Made by a program: the position numbers and the translations under genes. From ZLKRG08 sp046048895 (GTDB lineage: Bacteria > Actinomycetota > Actinomycetes > Nanopelagicales > Nanopelagicaceae): DNA of 64,000 bases. The stretch's first letter is position 1; each line of letters opens with the position of its first letter. Of this stretch, positions 52,780 through 62,363 are shown piece after piece. The stretch is taken from positions 83,732 through 147,731 of the forward strand of contig JBJOFF010000002.1 of NCBI GenBank assembly GCA_046048895.1, written 5' to 3'. The notes under the pieces were generated by a model. That model did no database searches. It saw only the letters and a program-made list of their open reading frames with translations, and was not told the origin of the DNA.

Positions 52780-53867
52780 ATTTAAATATTTTCTCTAAAA
52801 ATAAAGCTGGCGCACATCAATGGCGCGGAGTTATTGAAGAGTATCGCGACCGTTTACCTGTTTCAGCAAAAACTCCAGTAGTAACGCTTCGCGAAGGTGG
52901 CACTCCAGTTGTGCAAGCGAGCAATCTTTCAAAGATGCTTGGTAATGAGATTTGGTTGAAATTTGAAGGAACTAATCCAACCGGTTCTTTCAAAGATCGC
53001 GGCATGACAATGGCAATTTCAAAAGCGGCAGAAGATGGCGCCAAAGCAGTCATCTGCGCTTCCACCGGTAATACTTCAGCATCTGCCGCTGCATATGCAG
53101 CTCATGCAAATATGGTGCCAGCAGTTTTGATTCCGCAAGGAAAAATTGCCATGGGTAAATTAGCTCAAGCGGTGGTGCATGGATCAAAGATTCTCCAAGT
53201 TGATGGAAATTTTGATGATTGCCTGGAATTGGCTAAAGAGCTCTCGGAAAAATATCCAGTTGCACTTGTTAATTCTGTAAATCCATATCGCATCGAAGGA
53301 CAGAAGACCGCTTCCTTTGAAGTTATTGATTTCTTAAATGATGCACCAGATTTTCATGTACTACCTGTAGGCAATGCCGGAAATATCACCGCATACTGGA
53401 AGGGTTATTTGGAGTATCGCGAAGATCGTAAATCTTCTCGTCTGCCAAAGATGTGGGGCTTTCAAGCTGAAGGCGCTGCGCCAATTGTGCGCGGCGAAGT
53501 GGTTAAGAAGCCAGAGACCATCGCAACTGCAATTCGAATTGGTAATCCTGCATCATGGCAGGGCGCAACTAATGCGCGCGATATGTCTGGCGGATTAATT
53601 GATTCAGTTACAGATGAAGAAATTCTCAATGCCTATCGCTTACTTGCAAGCAAAGAAGGAGTTTTCGTGGAACCTTCCTCAGCAGCAGGTATCGCAGGTT
53701 TAATTAAGCACCAAGCAAATGGCAATCTGCCAAAAGGTAAGCGATTTGTAGTCACCGTTACTGGCCATGGCTTAAAAGATATTCAATGGGCGCTCGAATC
53801 AGCAGCGGATCCAATTGTGGTGCCAGTTGATGCGAAAGCAGCAGCAGAGAAGTTGGGCCTTGCCTAA
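52776..53867 (+). CDS. thrC: Threonine synthase
   Basis: The 363-residue PLP enzyme converts phosphohomoserine to threonine. The PLP lysine is in NPTGSFKDRGM; ASTGNTSASAAAYAAH and the glycine-rich VGNAGNITAYWKGY follow. It starts at TTG 52776 with GAGGGG eight bases upstream. The short form (about 360 residues) is typical of Actinobacteria. thrB starts directly at its stop. Confidence 0.95.
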   Translation: MNLNIFSKNKAGAHQWRGVIEEYRDRLPVSAKTPVVTLREGGTPVVQASNLSKMLGNEIWLKFEGTNPTGSFKDRGMTMAISKAAEDGAKAVICASTGNTSASAAAYAAHANMVPAVLIPQGKIAMGKLAQAVVHGSKILQVDGNFDDCLELAKELSEKYPVALVNSVNPYRIEGQKTASFEVIDFLNDAPDFHVLPVGNAGNITAYWKGYLEYREDRKSSRLPKMWGFQAEGAAPIVRGEVVKKPETIATAIRIGNPASWQGATNARDMSGGLIDSVTDEEILNAYRLLASKEGVFVEPSSAAGIAGLIKHQANGNLPKGKRFVVTVTGHGLKDIQWALESAADPIVVPVDAKAAAEKLGLA

Positions 53868-54803
53868 ATGTCTCGGTTAACTTTTCGTGCCAGTGCATAT
53901 GAAGTAAAAGTTCCGGCCAGTTCTGCCAATCTAGGTCCAGGCTTTGATTCATTTGCGTTAGCATTAGAAAAACGCGATCGATATATCGCGCAAGTATTAG
54001 ATGAAAAAACTTTAGATATTGATGTGTTGGGTGAAGGCGCTGATGAAGTTCCGCGCGATGAGAAGAATTTAGTTGTTAAAGCAATCTACAAGGGTTGGGA
54101 TTTCTTAGGTTTAGCAAAGAAGGAATATCCAGGTTTAGCTTTGCGTGCGCTTAACTCTCTGCCGCATGGACGCGGACTGGGATCATCGGCCAGTGCAATT
54201 ATCGGCGGACTAATACTCTCTCGTTCTTTAGTTGTTGGTGGCGCGGATCGAATGAGCGATACCGATGTATTAACTTTGGCCAACGAAATGGAAGGCCATC
54301 CAGATAACGTTGCGGCAGCACTTTATGGCGGTGCCGTTTTGTCTTGGTCTGGCAGAGATTTTGCGGATGCAATTAAATTAGAGGTATCTCCAAGAATTAG
54401 TGCAGTTGCATTTATTCCTGCTAACAATGTGCCAACATCTAAGGCGCGCAAAATGCTGCCAGAGAGCATTCCGCATCGCGATGCGGTAAATAATTCAATT
54501 AATACCGCGCTACTTACTCAAGCGCTAACTAATCGCCCAGATTTACTTTTAATTGCAACTAAAGATTATGTGCATCAGTCATATCGCGAAGCAGCTATGC
54601 CAAAGTCATATGCGTTAATGCAGAAGTTACGCGCAGCTGGAGTAGCGGCATTTATTTCTGGCGCCGGGCCTACAGTTCTTGCGCTATTGGTGGATGCAGA
54701 TCTAAATCATGAGTTGGCAGATTTAGTAAGAGCTGCAGGAAGTGGCTTTGAGGTAGAAAACCTTGATATTTCAAGCGTTGGATACCAAGTTTCCAATATT
54801 TAG
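53868..54803 (+). CDS. thrB: Homoserine kinase
   Basis: The 311-residue GHMP kinase phosphorylates homoserine. VKVPASSANLGPGFDSFALAL opens the protein, and the ATP loop PHGRGLGSSASAIIGGL and the C-terminal ISGAGPTVLAL are diagnostic. It begins immediately after the thrC stop codon. Confidence 0.96.
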   Translation: MSRLTFRASAYEVKVPASSANLGPGFDSFALALEKRDRYIAQVLDEKTLDIDVLGEGADEVPRDEKNLVVKAIYKGWDFLGLAKKEYPGLALRALNSLPHGRGLGSSASAIIGGLILSRSLVVGGADRMSDTDVLTLANEMEGHPDNVAAALYGGAVLSWSGRDFADAIKLEVSPRISAVAFIPANNVPTSKARKMLPESIPHRDAVNNSINTALLTQALTNRPDLLLIATKDYVHQSYREAAMPKSYALMQKLRAAGVAAFISGAGPTVLALLVDADLNHELADLVRAAGSGFEVENLDISSVGYQVSNI

Positions 54804-54827
54804 CACCCTCTGCTAGGCTTCACACAT

Positions 54828-54851
54828 CAGTTAGGCCATCTGGCCCTTTTT
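54828..54851 (+). terminator. Terminator after thrB
   Basis: GGCCA (54834-54838) and TGGCC (54841-54845) with an outer CAGT/ACTG possibility form a short GC-rich hairpin followed by CTTTTT. The stem is only 5 bp, so termination may be partial. Confidence 0.6.
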
Positions 54852-54927
54852 ACTGATAAATCAAAAATCTCTTAAAAATCCAACACTTTTAGATTTTTAG
54901 GATTTAACAAAACCTATAAGGATATAA

Positions 54928-56463
54928 ATGTCAGAAGATACAAAGGTACGTTCCGAAAGCCCTGAGCTTGCTGCGATGACACTTCCGCAGTTAAAGAAGG
55001 TTGCTACACAACTCGGAATTGATGGCGCAGCAAAGATGGCTAAAGGTTCGCTAGTTGATGCAATTGCAGATTTACAAGCTAAGAATCGCGAATCTGCGAA
55101 GGCTGAAAAAGAAGCAGCTCGCGCGGAACGCGATGCTCGTCGCGCTGAACGCAATAACGAAAAGCACGAGCAGAAATCAAATACTCAAGAGAATTCAGAT
55201 TCCGATCGCAATGATCGTGAAGAGAACGAAGAGGGCGGTTCCCGCCGTAATCGCGACCGCCATCGTGGCCGTGATCGTCATCGCAATCGCGAAGACCGCG
55301 GCGAACCAACAATCTCCGAAGATGATGTACTACTTCCGGTAGGCGGACTACTAGATATTTTGGAGAACTACGCTTTCGTGCGTACCAGTGGTTATCTACC
55401 AAGTCCTAACGACGTTTATGTTTCAATGCAGCAAGTTCGTAAATTTGCGCTACGAAAAGGCGATGTAATTACTGGCGCTGTTAAGCAACCACGCGACGGA
55501 GAGCGCCGCGAAAAGTTTAATGCGCTAGTTCGTATCGACACTATTAACGGAGTTTCACCAGAAGAATCACGCAATCGTGTTGATTTCTCAAAGTTGGTTC
55601 CTCTATATCCGCAGGAACGACTACGTCTTGAAACTCAACCAAACATTCTTACTACTCGTGTAATTGATCTGATTGCACCAATTGGTAAAGGCCAGCGCGG
55701 ACTAATTGTTTCACCACCAAAAGCTGGTAAGACGATGGTGTTGCAATCAATTGCAAATGCAATTACGGAGAACAATCCTGAATGTCACTTGATGGTCGTT
55801 CTAGTTGATGAGCGCCCTGAAGAAGTTACCGATATGCAGCGCTCAGTTAAGGGTGAAGTTATCGCCTCAACTTTCGATCGCCCAGCAGATGATCACACTA
55901 CTGTTGCAGAGCTAGCTATCGAACGCGCAAAGCGTCTAGTTGAAATGGGACATGACGTAGTTGTACTTCTAGATTCAATCACCCGTCTTGGTCGTGCATA
56001 CAACATTGCAGCTCCAGCTTCTGGTCGTATCTTGTCTGGTGGTGTTGATTCAGCAGCGCTGTATCCACCAAAGAAGTTCTTCGGTGCAGCACGAAATATT
56101 GAAGATGGCGGTTCATTAACAATTCTGGCAACCGCACTTGTCGAAACTGGATCCAAGATGGATGAAGTTATCTTCGAAGAGTTTAAGGGCACCGGAAACA
56201 TGGAACTTAAACTTGATCGTAAACTTGCTGATAAGCGCATCTTCCCAGCAGTGGATGTTGATGCATCGGGTACACGTAAAGAAGAGATTCTTATGGGCAC
56301 CGAAGAACTCAATATTGTCTGGAAACTTCGTCGCGTACTTCATGCACTTGATTCTCAACAAGCAATTGAATTGCTACTTGAGAAGATGAAGGGCACCAAG
56401 AGCAACGTGGAATTCTTGATGCAGGTTCAGAAGACCACCGTAGGCCCAGACGAAGGAAAATAA
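54928..56463 (+). CDS. rho: Transcription termination factor Rho
   Basis: The 511-residue hexameric RNA helicase has an N-terminal Rho_N helix domain (about 10-50), then a charged, disordered insert rich in Arg, Glu, Asn and Asp (about 52-128), an S1-like RNA-binding domain (about 130-210), and the ATPase with Walker A PPKAGKTMVL and Walker B VVVLLDSITRLGRAYN. Actinobacterial Rho usually has such an insert. TAAGGA precedes the ATG. The AT-rich upstream region contains a TAAAAATC/GATTTTTA repeat. Confidence 0.97.
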   Translation: MSEDTKVRSESPELAAMTLPQLKKVATQLGIDGAAKMAKGSLVDAIADLQAKNRESAKAEKEAARAERDARRAERNNEKHEQKSNTQENSDSDRNDREENEEGGSRRNRDRHRGRDRHRNREDRGEPTISEDDVLLPVGGLLDILENYAFVRTSGYLPSPNDVYVSMQQVRKFALRKGDVITGAVKQPRDGERREKFNALVRIDTINGVSPEESRNRVDFSKLVPLYPQERLRLETQPNILTTRVIDLIAPIGKGQRGLIVSPPKAGKTMVLQSIANAITENNPECHLMVVLVDERPEEVTDMQRSVKGEVIASTFDRPADDHTTVAELAIERAKRLVEMGHDVVVLLDSITRLGRAYNIAAPASGRILSGGVDSAALYPPKKFFGAARNIEDGGSLTILATALVETGSKMDEVIFEEFKGTGNMELKLDRKLADKRIFPAVDVDASGTRKEEILMGTEELNIVWKLRRVLHALDSQQAIELLLEKMKGTKSNVEFLMQVQKTTVGPDEGK

Positions 56464-56577
56464 GGGCCAATCTACGAGATTTGTCCCTAGGGTGGCTTCG
56501 CAGTTACCCTTTACCCCTGATCCCGATGTGGTTCACGAAAGAGATTTCGACCCATGTCTAATAAGAAGGAATACATC

Positions 56578-56790
56578 ATGAAGCCAGAGATTCACCCAGA
56601 GTACGTCGAGACCACTGTTAACTGCGGTTGCGGCGAATCATTTAAGACTCGTTCGACTGTTGCATCAGGAACAATCTACGTAGAAGTTTGCGACAAGTGC
56701 CACCCGTTCTATACAGGTAAGCAGCGCATCCTTGATACCGGTGGACGCGTGGCTAAGTTCGAAGAGCGTTTCGGTAAGAAATCAAAGTAG
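56578..56790 (+). CDS. rpmE: 50S ribosomal protein L31 (zinc-binding form)
   Basis: I start at the ATG 56578 (MKPEIHPEYV), as in other L31 proteins, with AAGGA upstream; an ATG 24 bases earlier would add residues not found in the family. The 70-residue product has Cys16, Cys18, Cys38 and Cys41, so it is the zinc-containing type and not the Cys-free paralogue. The rho-rpmE-prfA-prmC order is widely conserved. Confidence 0.96.
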   Translation: MKPEIHPEYVETTVNCGCGESFKTRSTVASGTIYVEVCDKCHPFYTGKQRILDTGGRVAKFEERFGKKSK

Positions 56791-56795
56791 CTTTT

Positions 56796-56840
56796 TAAAA
56801 AAACCGCACCTGCCAGAATTATCTGGCGTGCGGTTTTTTT
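56796..56840 (+). terminator. Strong terminator after rpmE
   Basis: The stem pairs AAACCGCAC with GTGCGGTTT, extends inward with GCCAGA/TCTGGC, and is followed by a run of seven T. It lies between rpmE and prfA. Confidence 0.92.
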
Positions 56841-56859
56841 ATTTTATTGAGGAGAAGAG

Positions 56860-57936
56860 ATGACTGAGCGCTTTGCTTCAGCAATCGAGTTGGTAAGTGA
56901 ATATGCCGAACTTGAAAAGCTGATGGCTGATCCTGGTATTCATGCTGATGCAGGAAATGCTCGCAAACTTGGTCGCCGCTATGCACAACTTGGTCCAGTG
57001 GTTGCTGGATACCGTAAATGGAAACAGAGCGTAGAAGATTTAGCCGCTGCAAAAGAGTTGGCCGATGTTGACCCAGATTTTGCGGCTGAGATCCCTGCGC
57101 TAGAGAAGGCTGAGTCAGAAAACGCCGAACAATTAGAAGAACTTCTACTTCCACGCGATCCAAATGATGACCGCGATGTAATTATGGAAATTAAAGCAGG
57201 AGCAGGTGGAGATGAATCAGCGCTCTTTGCCGGAGACTTATTGCGCATGTATATGCGATATGCCGAGAAGCAAGGCTGGAAGACCGAAGTTATTGATGTT
57301 ACTGAATCTGATCTTGGTGGCTATAAAGATATATCCATTGCAGTTAAGTCAAAGGGCACACCGGCGCCAGGACAATCTCCATATGCAAAATTGAAGTTTG
57401 AAGGCGGCGTGCATCGAGTACAACGTGTTCCGGAAACCGAATCGCAAGGTCGAATACATACCTCTGCCGCCGGAGTTTTAGTTTTGCCAGAAGCAGAAGA
57501 AGTTGATGTTGAATTAAATATGAATGATGTGCGCGTAGATGTTTATCGTTCCTCGGGACCTGGCGGGCAGAGCGTAAATACCACCGACTCTGCAGTTCGA
57601 TTGACTCACGTACCAACAGGCATCGTGGTGAGCTGCCAGAACGAAAAGTCTCAGCTGCAAAATAAAGAATCAGCGTTACGTATTCTGCGCGCACGATTAC
57701 TGGCAGACGCACAAGAAAAAGCAGACGCAGCAGCAGCTGCCGAACGTAAAAGCCAAGTACGAACCGTAGATCGTTCCGAACGAATTCGCACTTATAACTT
57801 TCCAGAGAACCGCTTAAGTGATCACCGCGTGAATTACAAAGCAAATAATTTAGATGCAGTTTTAAATGGCGAATTAGATCCCGTCATTCAATCTCTTCTA
57901 GATGCTGATAAGGCCGCAAAGCTCGCTGGTAACTGA
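56860..57936 (+). CDS. prfA: Peptide chain release factor 1
   Basis: The 358-residue protein recognises UAG/UAA stops. The PET tripeptide (191-193, in RVPETESQGRIHTS) is the RF1-type anticodon mimic and the GGQ motif is at 235-237. A GAGGAG site precedes the ATG. prmC, which methylates the GGQ glutamine, starts on its last base. Confidence 0.97.
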   Translation: MTERFASAIELVSEYAELEKLMADPGIHADAGNARKLGRRYAQLGPVVAGYRKWKQSVEDLAAAKELADVDPDFAAEIPALEKAESENAEQLEELLLPRDPNDDRDVIMEIKAGAGGDESALFAGDLLRMYMRYAEKQGWKTEVIDVTESDLGGYKDISIAVKSKGTPAPGQSPYAKLKFEGGVHRVQRVPETESQGRIHTSAAGVLVLPEAEEVDVELNMNDVRVDVYRSSGPGGQSVNTTDSAVRLTHVPTGIVVSCQNEKSQLQNKESALRILRARLLADAQEKADAAAAAERKSQVRTVDRSERIRTYNFPENRLSDHRVNYKANNLDAVLNGELDPVIQSLLDADKAAKLAGN

Positions 57937-58769
57937 TGGTTCGTGATTTAATCCGCAGCGCCAAAGAACATCTAGCTAAAGCTGGATATTCAGAAGTCGA
58001 TGCCGAGATTCTCTTTGCGCATCTTCTCGGCATTAGTCGCATGGAACTACACAACCCAGTGGCACTTGAAAATGCCATGGAGAATGTCGGAGACATCGCA
58101 GAGGATTATCATCAGTTATTAAATCGCCGACTTTCGCATGAACCGTTGCAGTACATCACCGGCGAAGCTCACTTTAGAGATTTAACTCTTGAAGTCGGTC
58201 CAGGAGTTTTGGTGCCTCGGCCGGAATCAGAGTTAATGGTCTCTTATTTACTTGCGTTGATTGAACAGAAACCTGGCTTAGTTTCGGTAATTGATTTAGG
58301 CGCTGGTAGCGGTGCACTTTCAATTGCGCTTTCAACCGAATGCAATCGGGTACGGGCAATTGCAGTTGAAAATAGTTCGGCGGCGCTAGTTTGGCTTCGG
58401 AAAAATGTGGCTCGTTACGTCGAAGAGATGCGCGTAGTCGAAGGCGATGTTAAAGATGCGCTACCTGGCGTAAAGGCAGACTTCGTAATTGCCAATCCAC
58501 CATATGTTCCAAACGATCAGGAGCTACCAGCGGATGTGCAACAAGAGCCTAGAGCAGCGCTATTCGGTGGCGCTACTGGCTTAGAAATACCTAAGCAATT
58601 CATTGAAGCTGCGGCGCGTTTACTGAAATCAGGTGGAGTGTTGGCTATCGAACATACCGAATTACAGGGTCAAGCAATCTCAGGATTACTTGAAGAGATG
58701 TTCAAAGATATTGAATTACATTATGATTTAAACGATAGACCAAGATGGACCAGCGCAATCAGGCGATAG
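57936..58769 (+). CDS. prmC: Release factor glutamine methyltransferase
   Basis: The 277-residue SAM-dependent enzyme methylates the GGQ glutamine of RF1 and RF2. It has the N-terminal helical domain (1-80), GEAHFRDLTLEVGPGVLVPRPESE, the SAM motif IDLGAGSGALSIAL and the catalytic NPPY (187-190). The start overlaps the prfA stop by one base. Confidence 0.96.
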   Translation: MVRDLIRSAKEHLAKAGYSEVDAEILFAHLLGISRMELHNPVALENAMENVGDIAEDYHQLLNRRLSHEPLQYITGEAHFRDLTLEVGPGVLVPRPESELMVSYLLALIEQKPGLVSVIDLGAGSGALSIALSTECNRVRAIAVENSSAALVWLRKNVARYVEEMRVVEGDVKDALPGVKADFVIANPPYVPNDQELPADVQQEPRAALFGGATGLEIPKQFIEAAARLLKSGGVLAIEHTELQGQAISGLLEEMFKDIELHYDLNDRPRWTSAIRR

Positions 58770-58781
58770 CTAAGGAAACTA

Positions 58782-59384
58782 ATGCAAGAGATTGATTTGA
58801 AAAAAGGGCAATTAGCTCGCCATGTAACCCGCGCGGTCAAAGCAATTACCGATGGTTACGTAATTGCGGTACCCATGGAAAATGCTTATGCCTACATCTG
58901 TGATGCCTTTAATCATGATGCAGTCCGTGCGATGCATGTGTTGCGTGGCGATGAGATCGGAATCAAGGCTCAAGTTTTAGTTAGCAATTTCAAAATGGCA
59001 GAGGGTATTTCTCGAAATTTAGATTCTCGAACTATCACTGCGATGAAAAAAAATTGGCCAGGTAAAGTAACTTTTCAAGTTTTGCCAAGCGCGCTTTTGA
59101 ATTGGGATTTGGGCGATAACAATGAATTAGATGAAGTAGCGATCAGAGTTCCTAGCGCTCCCTTTATTAAAGCGATTCTGGCAAAAACGGGACCACTTGC
59201 TACCGCCTCCGTTGCAAAAGTTGGACAAGTTCCAATCACTGCAAGCGCTGAGGTTCCAAAAGATGGAATTGAACTCTTCTTTAACAACGGAAAGCTGAGA
59301 AAAGGATTGCCGACCACCGTTGTGCGTACCGTTGCTGGCGCTCATAAGGTTCTCAGGGCCGGCGCAGTAGACTTCGCTTCATGA
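58782..59384 (+). CDS. Divergent Sua5/YrdC/YciO-family protein
   Basis: The 200-residue protein sits where tsaC/sua5 (threonylcarbamoyl-AMP synthase, for tRNA t6A) usually lies, between prmC and later genes. Overall length and the weak blocks VIAVPMENAYAYICDAFNHDAV, AMHVLRGDE and AIRVPSAPFIKAIL fit the YrdC fold. Key motifs are degraded: the PTDTxYGL loop reads PMENAYAY, and the KxR substrate-binding motif after the first third is replaced by GIKAQVLVSNF. The SxTSANxSG loop is also lost. It may be a YciO-like paralogue or an inactive relic; a functional Sua5 should then be elsewhere. Confidence 0.7.
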   Translation: MQEIDLKKGQLARHVTRAVKAITDGYVIAVPMENAYAYICDAFNHDAVRAMHVLRGDEIGIKAQVLVSNFKMAEGISRNLDSRTITAMKKNWPGKVTFQVLPSALLNWDLGDNNELDEVAIRVPSAPFIKAILAKTGPLATASVAKVGQVPITASAEVPKDGIELFFNNGKLRKGLPTTVVRTVAGAHKVLRAGAVDFAS

Positions 59385-60643
59385 CTGATGCTCGCAAATA
59401 TGGTCCGGATTTCGCGCTCTTAGAGAGCCAAGATCCTGAAATCGCAAGCATTTTGCTTGCAGAGGTAAAGCGCCAACAAACTGGTTTGCAATTAATTGCG
59501 TCGGAAAACTTTACTTCTGGCGCAGTATTGGCAGCTTTAGGTACGCCACTTAGCAATAAATATGCCGAAGGTTATCCGGGTAAGCGTTACTACGGTGGCT
59601 GCGAAGTTGTCGATCGCGCAGAAGAGATCGCCATCGAACGCGCAAAACAATTATTTGGGGCAGACCATGCGAATGTGCAGCCACATTCTGGCGCTTCTGC
59701 AAATATTGCCGTATATGCCGCGTTTACCAAACCTGGCGACAAAGTCATGGCGATGTCACTTCCGCACGGAGGACATCTAACTCATGGATCAAAAGTTAAC
59801 TTCTCAGGTAAATGGTTCGACATCGTTTCATATGGAGTTCGCCAAGACACTGAATTAATTGATTACGACGAGATGCGCGATGTTGCCCTTCGTGAAAAAC
59901 CGAAGATGATCTGTACTGGCGCTACTGCTTATCCAAGTCTGGTTGATTTTGAGAAGGTCCGACAGATTTGTGATGAGGTTGGCGCAATCATGTGGGTAGA
60001 TGCTGCGCACTTCATCGGTCTAGTTGCTGGAAAAGCGATTCCATCACCAGTTCCATATGCAGATGTGGTTTCTTTTACGACTCATAAAGTTTTACGTGGA
60101 CCTCGCGGCGGAATGATTCTTTCAAAGGCTGAACATGCTGCGGCGATTGATAAAGCGGTATTCCCAGGTATGCAGGGCGGACCAATCATGTCAGCAGTTG
60201 CAGCTAAAGCAGTTGCGCTTCACGAATGTCAGCAAACTTCATATCAAAAATATGCCAAGCAAGTAATTACAAATGCCAAAGCGTTAGCTGCGGGGTTAGT
60301 GGCAGAGGGAATGCGTGCAATTTCAGGCGGTACTGAAACTCATTTAGCGCTAATTGATGTAACTGGAGCAGGCGTCACAGGCAAAGTTGCAGATGAGCGT
60401 TGTGGTGCGGCAGGAATTACATTGAATAAGAATTCAATTCCATTCGATCCGAATCCGCCAGCGGTATCTAGCGGAATTCGTGTTGGTACTCCATCTACCA
60501 CTACTCAAGGAATGGGCGTGGATGAGATGGCGCAGATTGCAAAGTTAATTACCAGAGCCATTAAGAGCGATGATTCAACTGAGCATGCAAAAATTAAATC
60601 TGAAGTTCAAGATTTAGTCGCTAAGTTTCCAATTTACGCTTAA
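59381..60643 (+). CDS. glyA: Serine hydroxymethyltransferase
   Basis: The 420-residue PLP enzyme interconverts serine and glycine with tetrahydrofolate. NKYAEGYPGKRYYGGCEVVD, the PLP lysine in SFTTHKVLRGPRGG and AVFPGMQGGP are diagnostic. ATGA overlap with the Sua5-like gene indicates coupling. A WecA-like gene follows after 9 bases. Confidence 0.97.
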   Translation: MTDARKYGPDFALLESQDPEIASILLAEVKRQQTGLQLIASENFTSGAVLAALGTPLSNKYAEGYPGKRYYGGCEVVDRAEEIAIERAKQLFGADHANVQPHSGASANIAVYAAFTKPGDKVMAMSLPHGGHLTHGSKVNFSGKWFDIVSYGVRQDTELIDYDEMRDVALREKPKMICTGATAYPSLVDFEKVRQICDEVGAIMWVDAAHFIGLVAGKAIPSPVPYADVVSFTTHKVLRGPRGGMILSKAEHAAAIDKAVFPGMQGGPIMSAVAAKAVALHECQQTSYQKYAKQVITNAKALAAGLVAEGMRAISGGTETHLALIDVTGAGVTGKVADERCGAAGITLNKNSIPFDPNPPAVSSGIRVGTPSTTTQGMGVDEMAQIAKLITRAIKSDDSTEHAKIKSEVQDLVAKFPIYA

Positions 60644-60652
60644 TCAGAAGTC

Positions 60653-61741
60653 GTGCGCGAATATCTTTTAACTATGCTGCTAAGTGCAGCAATTTGTTAT
60701 TTGGTCACGCCGTTTGTAGAAACTTATGCACTTCGCTTCGGCGCAATTGCCCGAGTTAGATCACGCGATATTCATACTGAGACCACACCAAGATGGGGTG
60801 GAGTAGCGATGTGGTTTGCCGCTTCATTTACCTTTGCAGTCGTTTCACATCTTCCGCTTGTTGGTAAATCTTTCGGGCGAGAAGCACAAGGAATTTTTCT
60901 AGCGGGAACTTTCGTAGTTTTACTTGGAATGCTGGATGACCGATTTGAATTAGATGCTCTAACCAAATTGGCCGGGCAAGCTTTAGCCGCAGGAATCTTG
61001 CTCTCATTTGGCGTGCAATTGCTCTGGCTACCAATCAATGGGTTAATTACATTGCCACCATCTATTGGACAATTTTTAACGGTTTTAGTTATTTTAGTAG
61101 CGATAAATGCCGTTAATTTCATAGATGGCATGGATGGTTTGGCAAGTGGTGTGGTTGCAGTTGCGGCTTCCGCTTTCTTTATCTTTGCCTATGTACTTTC
61201 GGTAGTGCATGGTTTTAATCGCGCCGGCGCTCCATCAACATTTTCCGCAGTTTTAATTGGGGTTTGTTTAGGTTTTCTGCCACATAATGCTTATCCAGCC
61301 AAGATTTTCATGGGAGATTCGGGCTCGATGTTCCTAGGTTTAATGCTTGGCGCATCTGCAATTACTTTAACTGGCCAGTTTGATCCAAATGCAATCTCAT
61401 CAGAATCAACCGGACCAACATTCCTACCTTTACTACTTCCATTTGCAGTACTTGCTATTCCATTAGTTGATTTTGGAATGGCGGTAATTAGACGTTTGCG
61501 TGCTGGTCGTTCACCATTTGCTCCGGATAATGAACATCTACATCACAAATTATTTAAGGCCGGAAATTCTCAGTTACGTACTGTGATCATTATGTACCTT
61601 TGGACAGCGGCAATTGCATTTCCAGTAACTACATGGGCGTTTCAACCTTGGTGGGCCGCTTTGGCGGTAGTGATTATTTTCGGAGGCACATCAGTTTTGG
61701 TAATGAAGCGAAAAAGTAAAAAGGGTGAAAAAGTTGGATAA
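60653..61741 (+). CDS. Undecaprenyl-phosphate GlcNAc-1-phosphate transferase family (WecA/TagO, MraY superfamily)
   Basis: The 362-residue protein has ten to eleven transmembrane helices. Superfamily motifs are GMLDDRFELDALTK (metal-binding Asp pair), NAVNFIDGMDGLASG, IFMGDSGSMFLG and the C-terminal NEHLHHKLF, which points to the GlcNAc-type WecA/TagO group. It starts a lipid-linked surface glycan or, in relatives, arabinogalactan. The start is GTG. Its place directly before the atp operon is a conserved actinobacterial arrangement. Confidence 0.9.
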   Translation: MREYLLTMLLSAAICYLVTPFVETYALRFGAIARVRSRDIHTETTPRWGGVAMWFAASFTFAVVSHLPLVGKSFGREAQGIFLAGTFVVLLGMLDDRFELDALTKLAGQALAAGILLSFGVQLLWLPINGLITLPPSIGQFLTVLVILVAINAVNFIDGMDGLASGVVAVAASAFFIFAYVLSVVHGFNRAGAPSTFSAVLIGVCLGFLPHNAYPAKIFMGDSGSMFLGLMLGASAITLTGQFDPNAISSESTGPTFLPLLLPFAVLAIPLVDFGMAVIRRLRAGRSPFAPDNEHLHHKLFKAGNSQLRTVIIMYLWTAAIAFPVTTWAFQPWWAALAVVIIFGGTSVLVMKRKSKKGEKVG

Positions 61742-62144
61742 AGATCCAAATGTAATAATGATGAAGGGCGCGTTAAAGCCATCATTAGTTATAGGGCTCC
61801 TTGGTTTAGTTATCGCAACTTGGCTGCAAGGCAGCGCTGGACTTTATGGTGCCATGCTCGCGCAATTAGTGGTCTTAGTTTTCTTCCTAGTTAATATCGG
61901 TGTGGCCTCTATGACGAAGAACGTAGACCCAATTGCAACGATGGCTTTTGCGATGTTTAGTTACTTTTCCAAAATTTTAATTCTGGGCGCAATGATGTTT
62001 GTAATCGGAAAATTCACCGATAATGCAGATATCAATCGCATGAGTTTCGGGCTGACCGCGATTGCACTTACCTTCGCTTGGCTGGGCGGAGAGATTCGCG
62101 CTTATTTAAAGCTCAAGCTCCACCTACCGCTGCCCAAAAAGTAG
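61725..62144 (+). CDS. AtpI-like membrane protein preceding the ATP synthase operon
   Basis: The 139-residue protein has four transmembrane helices and a GTG start, overlapping the WecA-like gene by 17 bases. Its position and helix pattern resemble ATP synthase subunit I (AtpI), which assists c-ring assembly, but sequence similarity is weak as judged by eye. No other motif is recognised. Confidence 0.65.
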   Translation: MKKLDKDPNVIMMKGALKPSLVIGLLGLVIATWLQGSAGLYGAMLAQLVVLVFFLVNIGVASMTKNVDPIATMAFAMFSYFSKILILGAMMFVIGKFTDNADINRMSFGLTAIALTFAWLGGEIRAYLKLKLHLPLPKK

Positions 62145-62177
62145 CCGAATTGAAAGCTCTGTAAGTAGGATGGCGGT

Positions 62178-62363
62178 ATGAATAAGGATGAGAACGCCCT
62201 CTGGTCGATCTTTGGCTACCTACTATCTGGGCTTTTGGTCTGGGGTGGCGTCGGCTGGGCGCTCGATCGCTTCTTAGGAACCGGCTTCTTCCTCTTGGTG
62301 GGGCTAGTGGTAGGCGCCGGTGCGGCGATTACCATCATCTGGTTCCGCTTTGGCCGTGAGTAA
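62178..62363 (+). CDS. Small AtpZ/AtpI-type membrane protein
   Basis: The 61-residue protein has two transmembrane helices joined by WALDRFLGTG, the hairpin typical of the AtpZ/F0F1-ATPase subunit family (with the AxxGxxxD/GxxLDxxxGTG pattern). It probably helps ATP synthase assembly or Mg2+ handling. It lies 97 bases before atpB. Confidence 0.75.
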   Translation: MNKDENALWSIFGYLLSGLLVWGGVGWALDRFLGTGFFLLVGLVVGAGAAITIIWFRFGRE

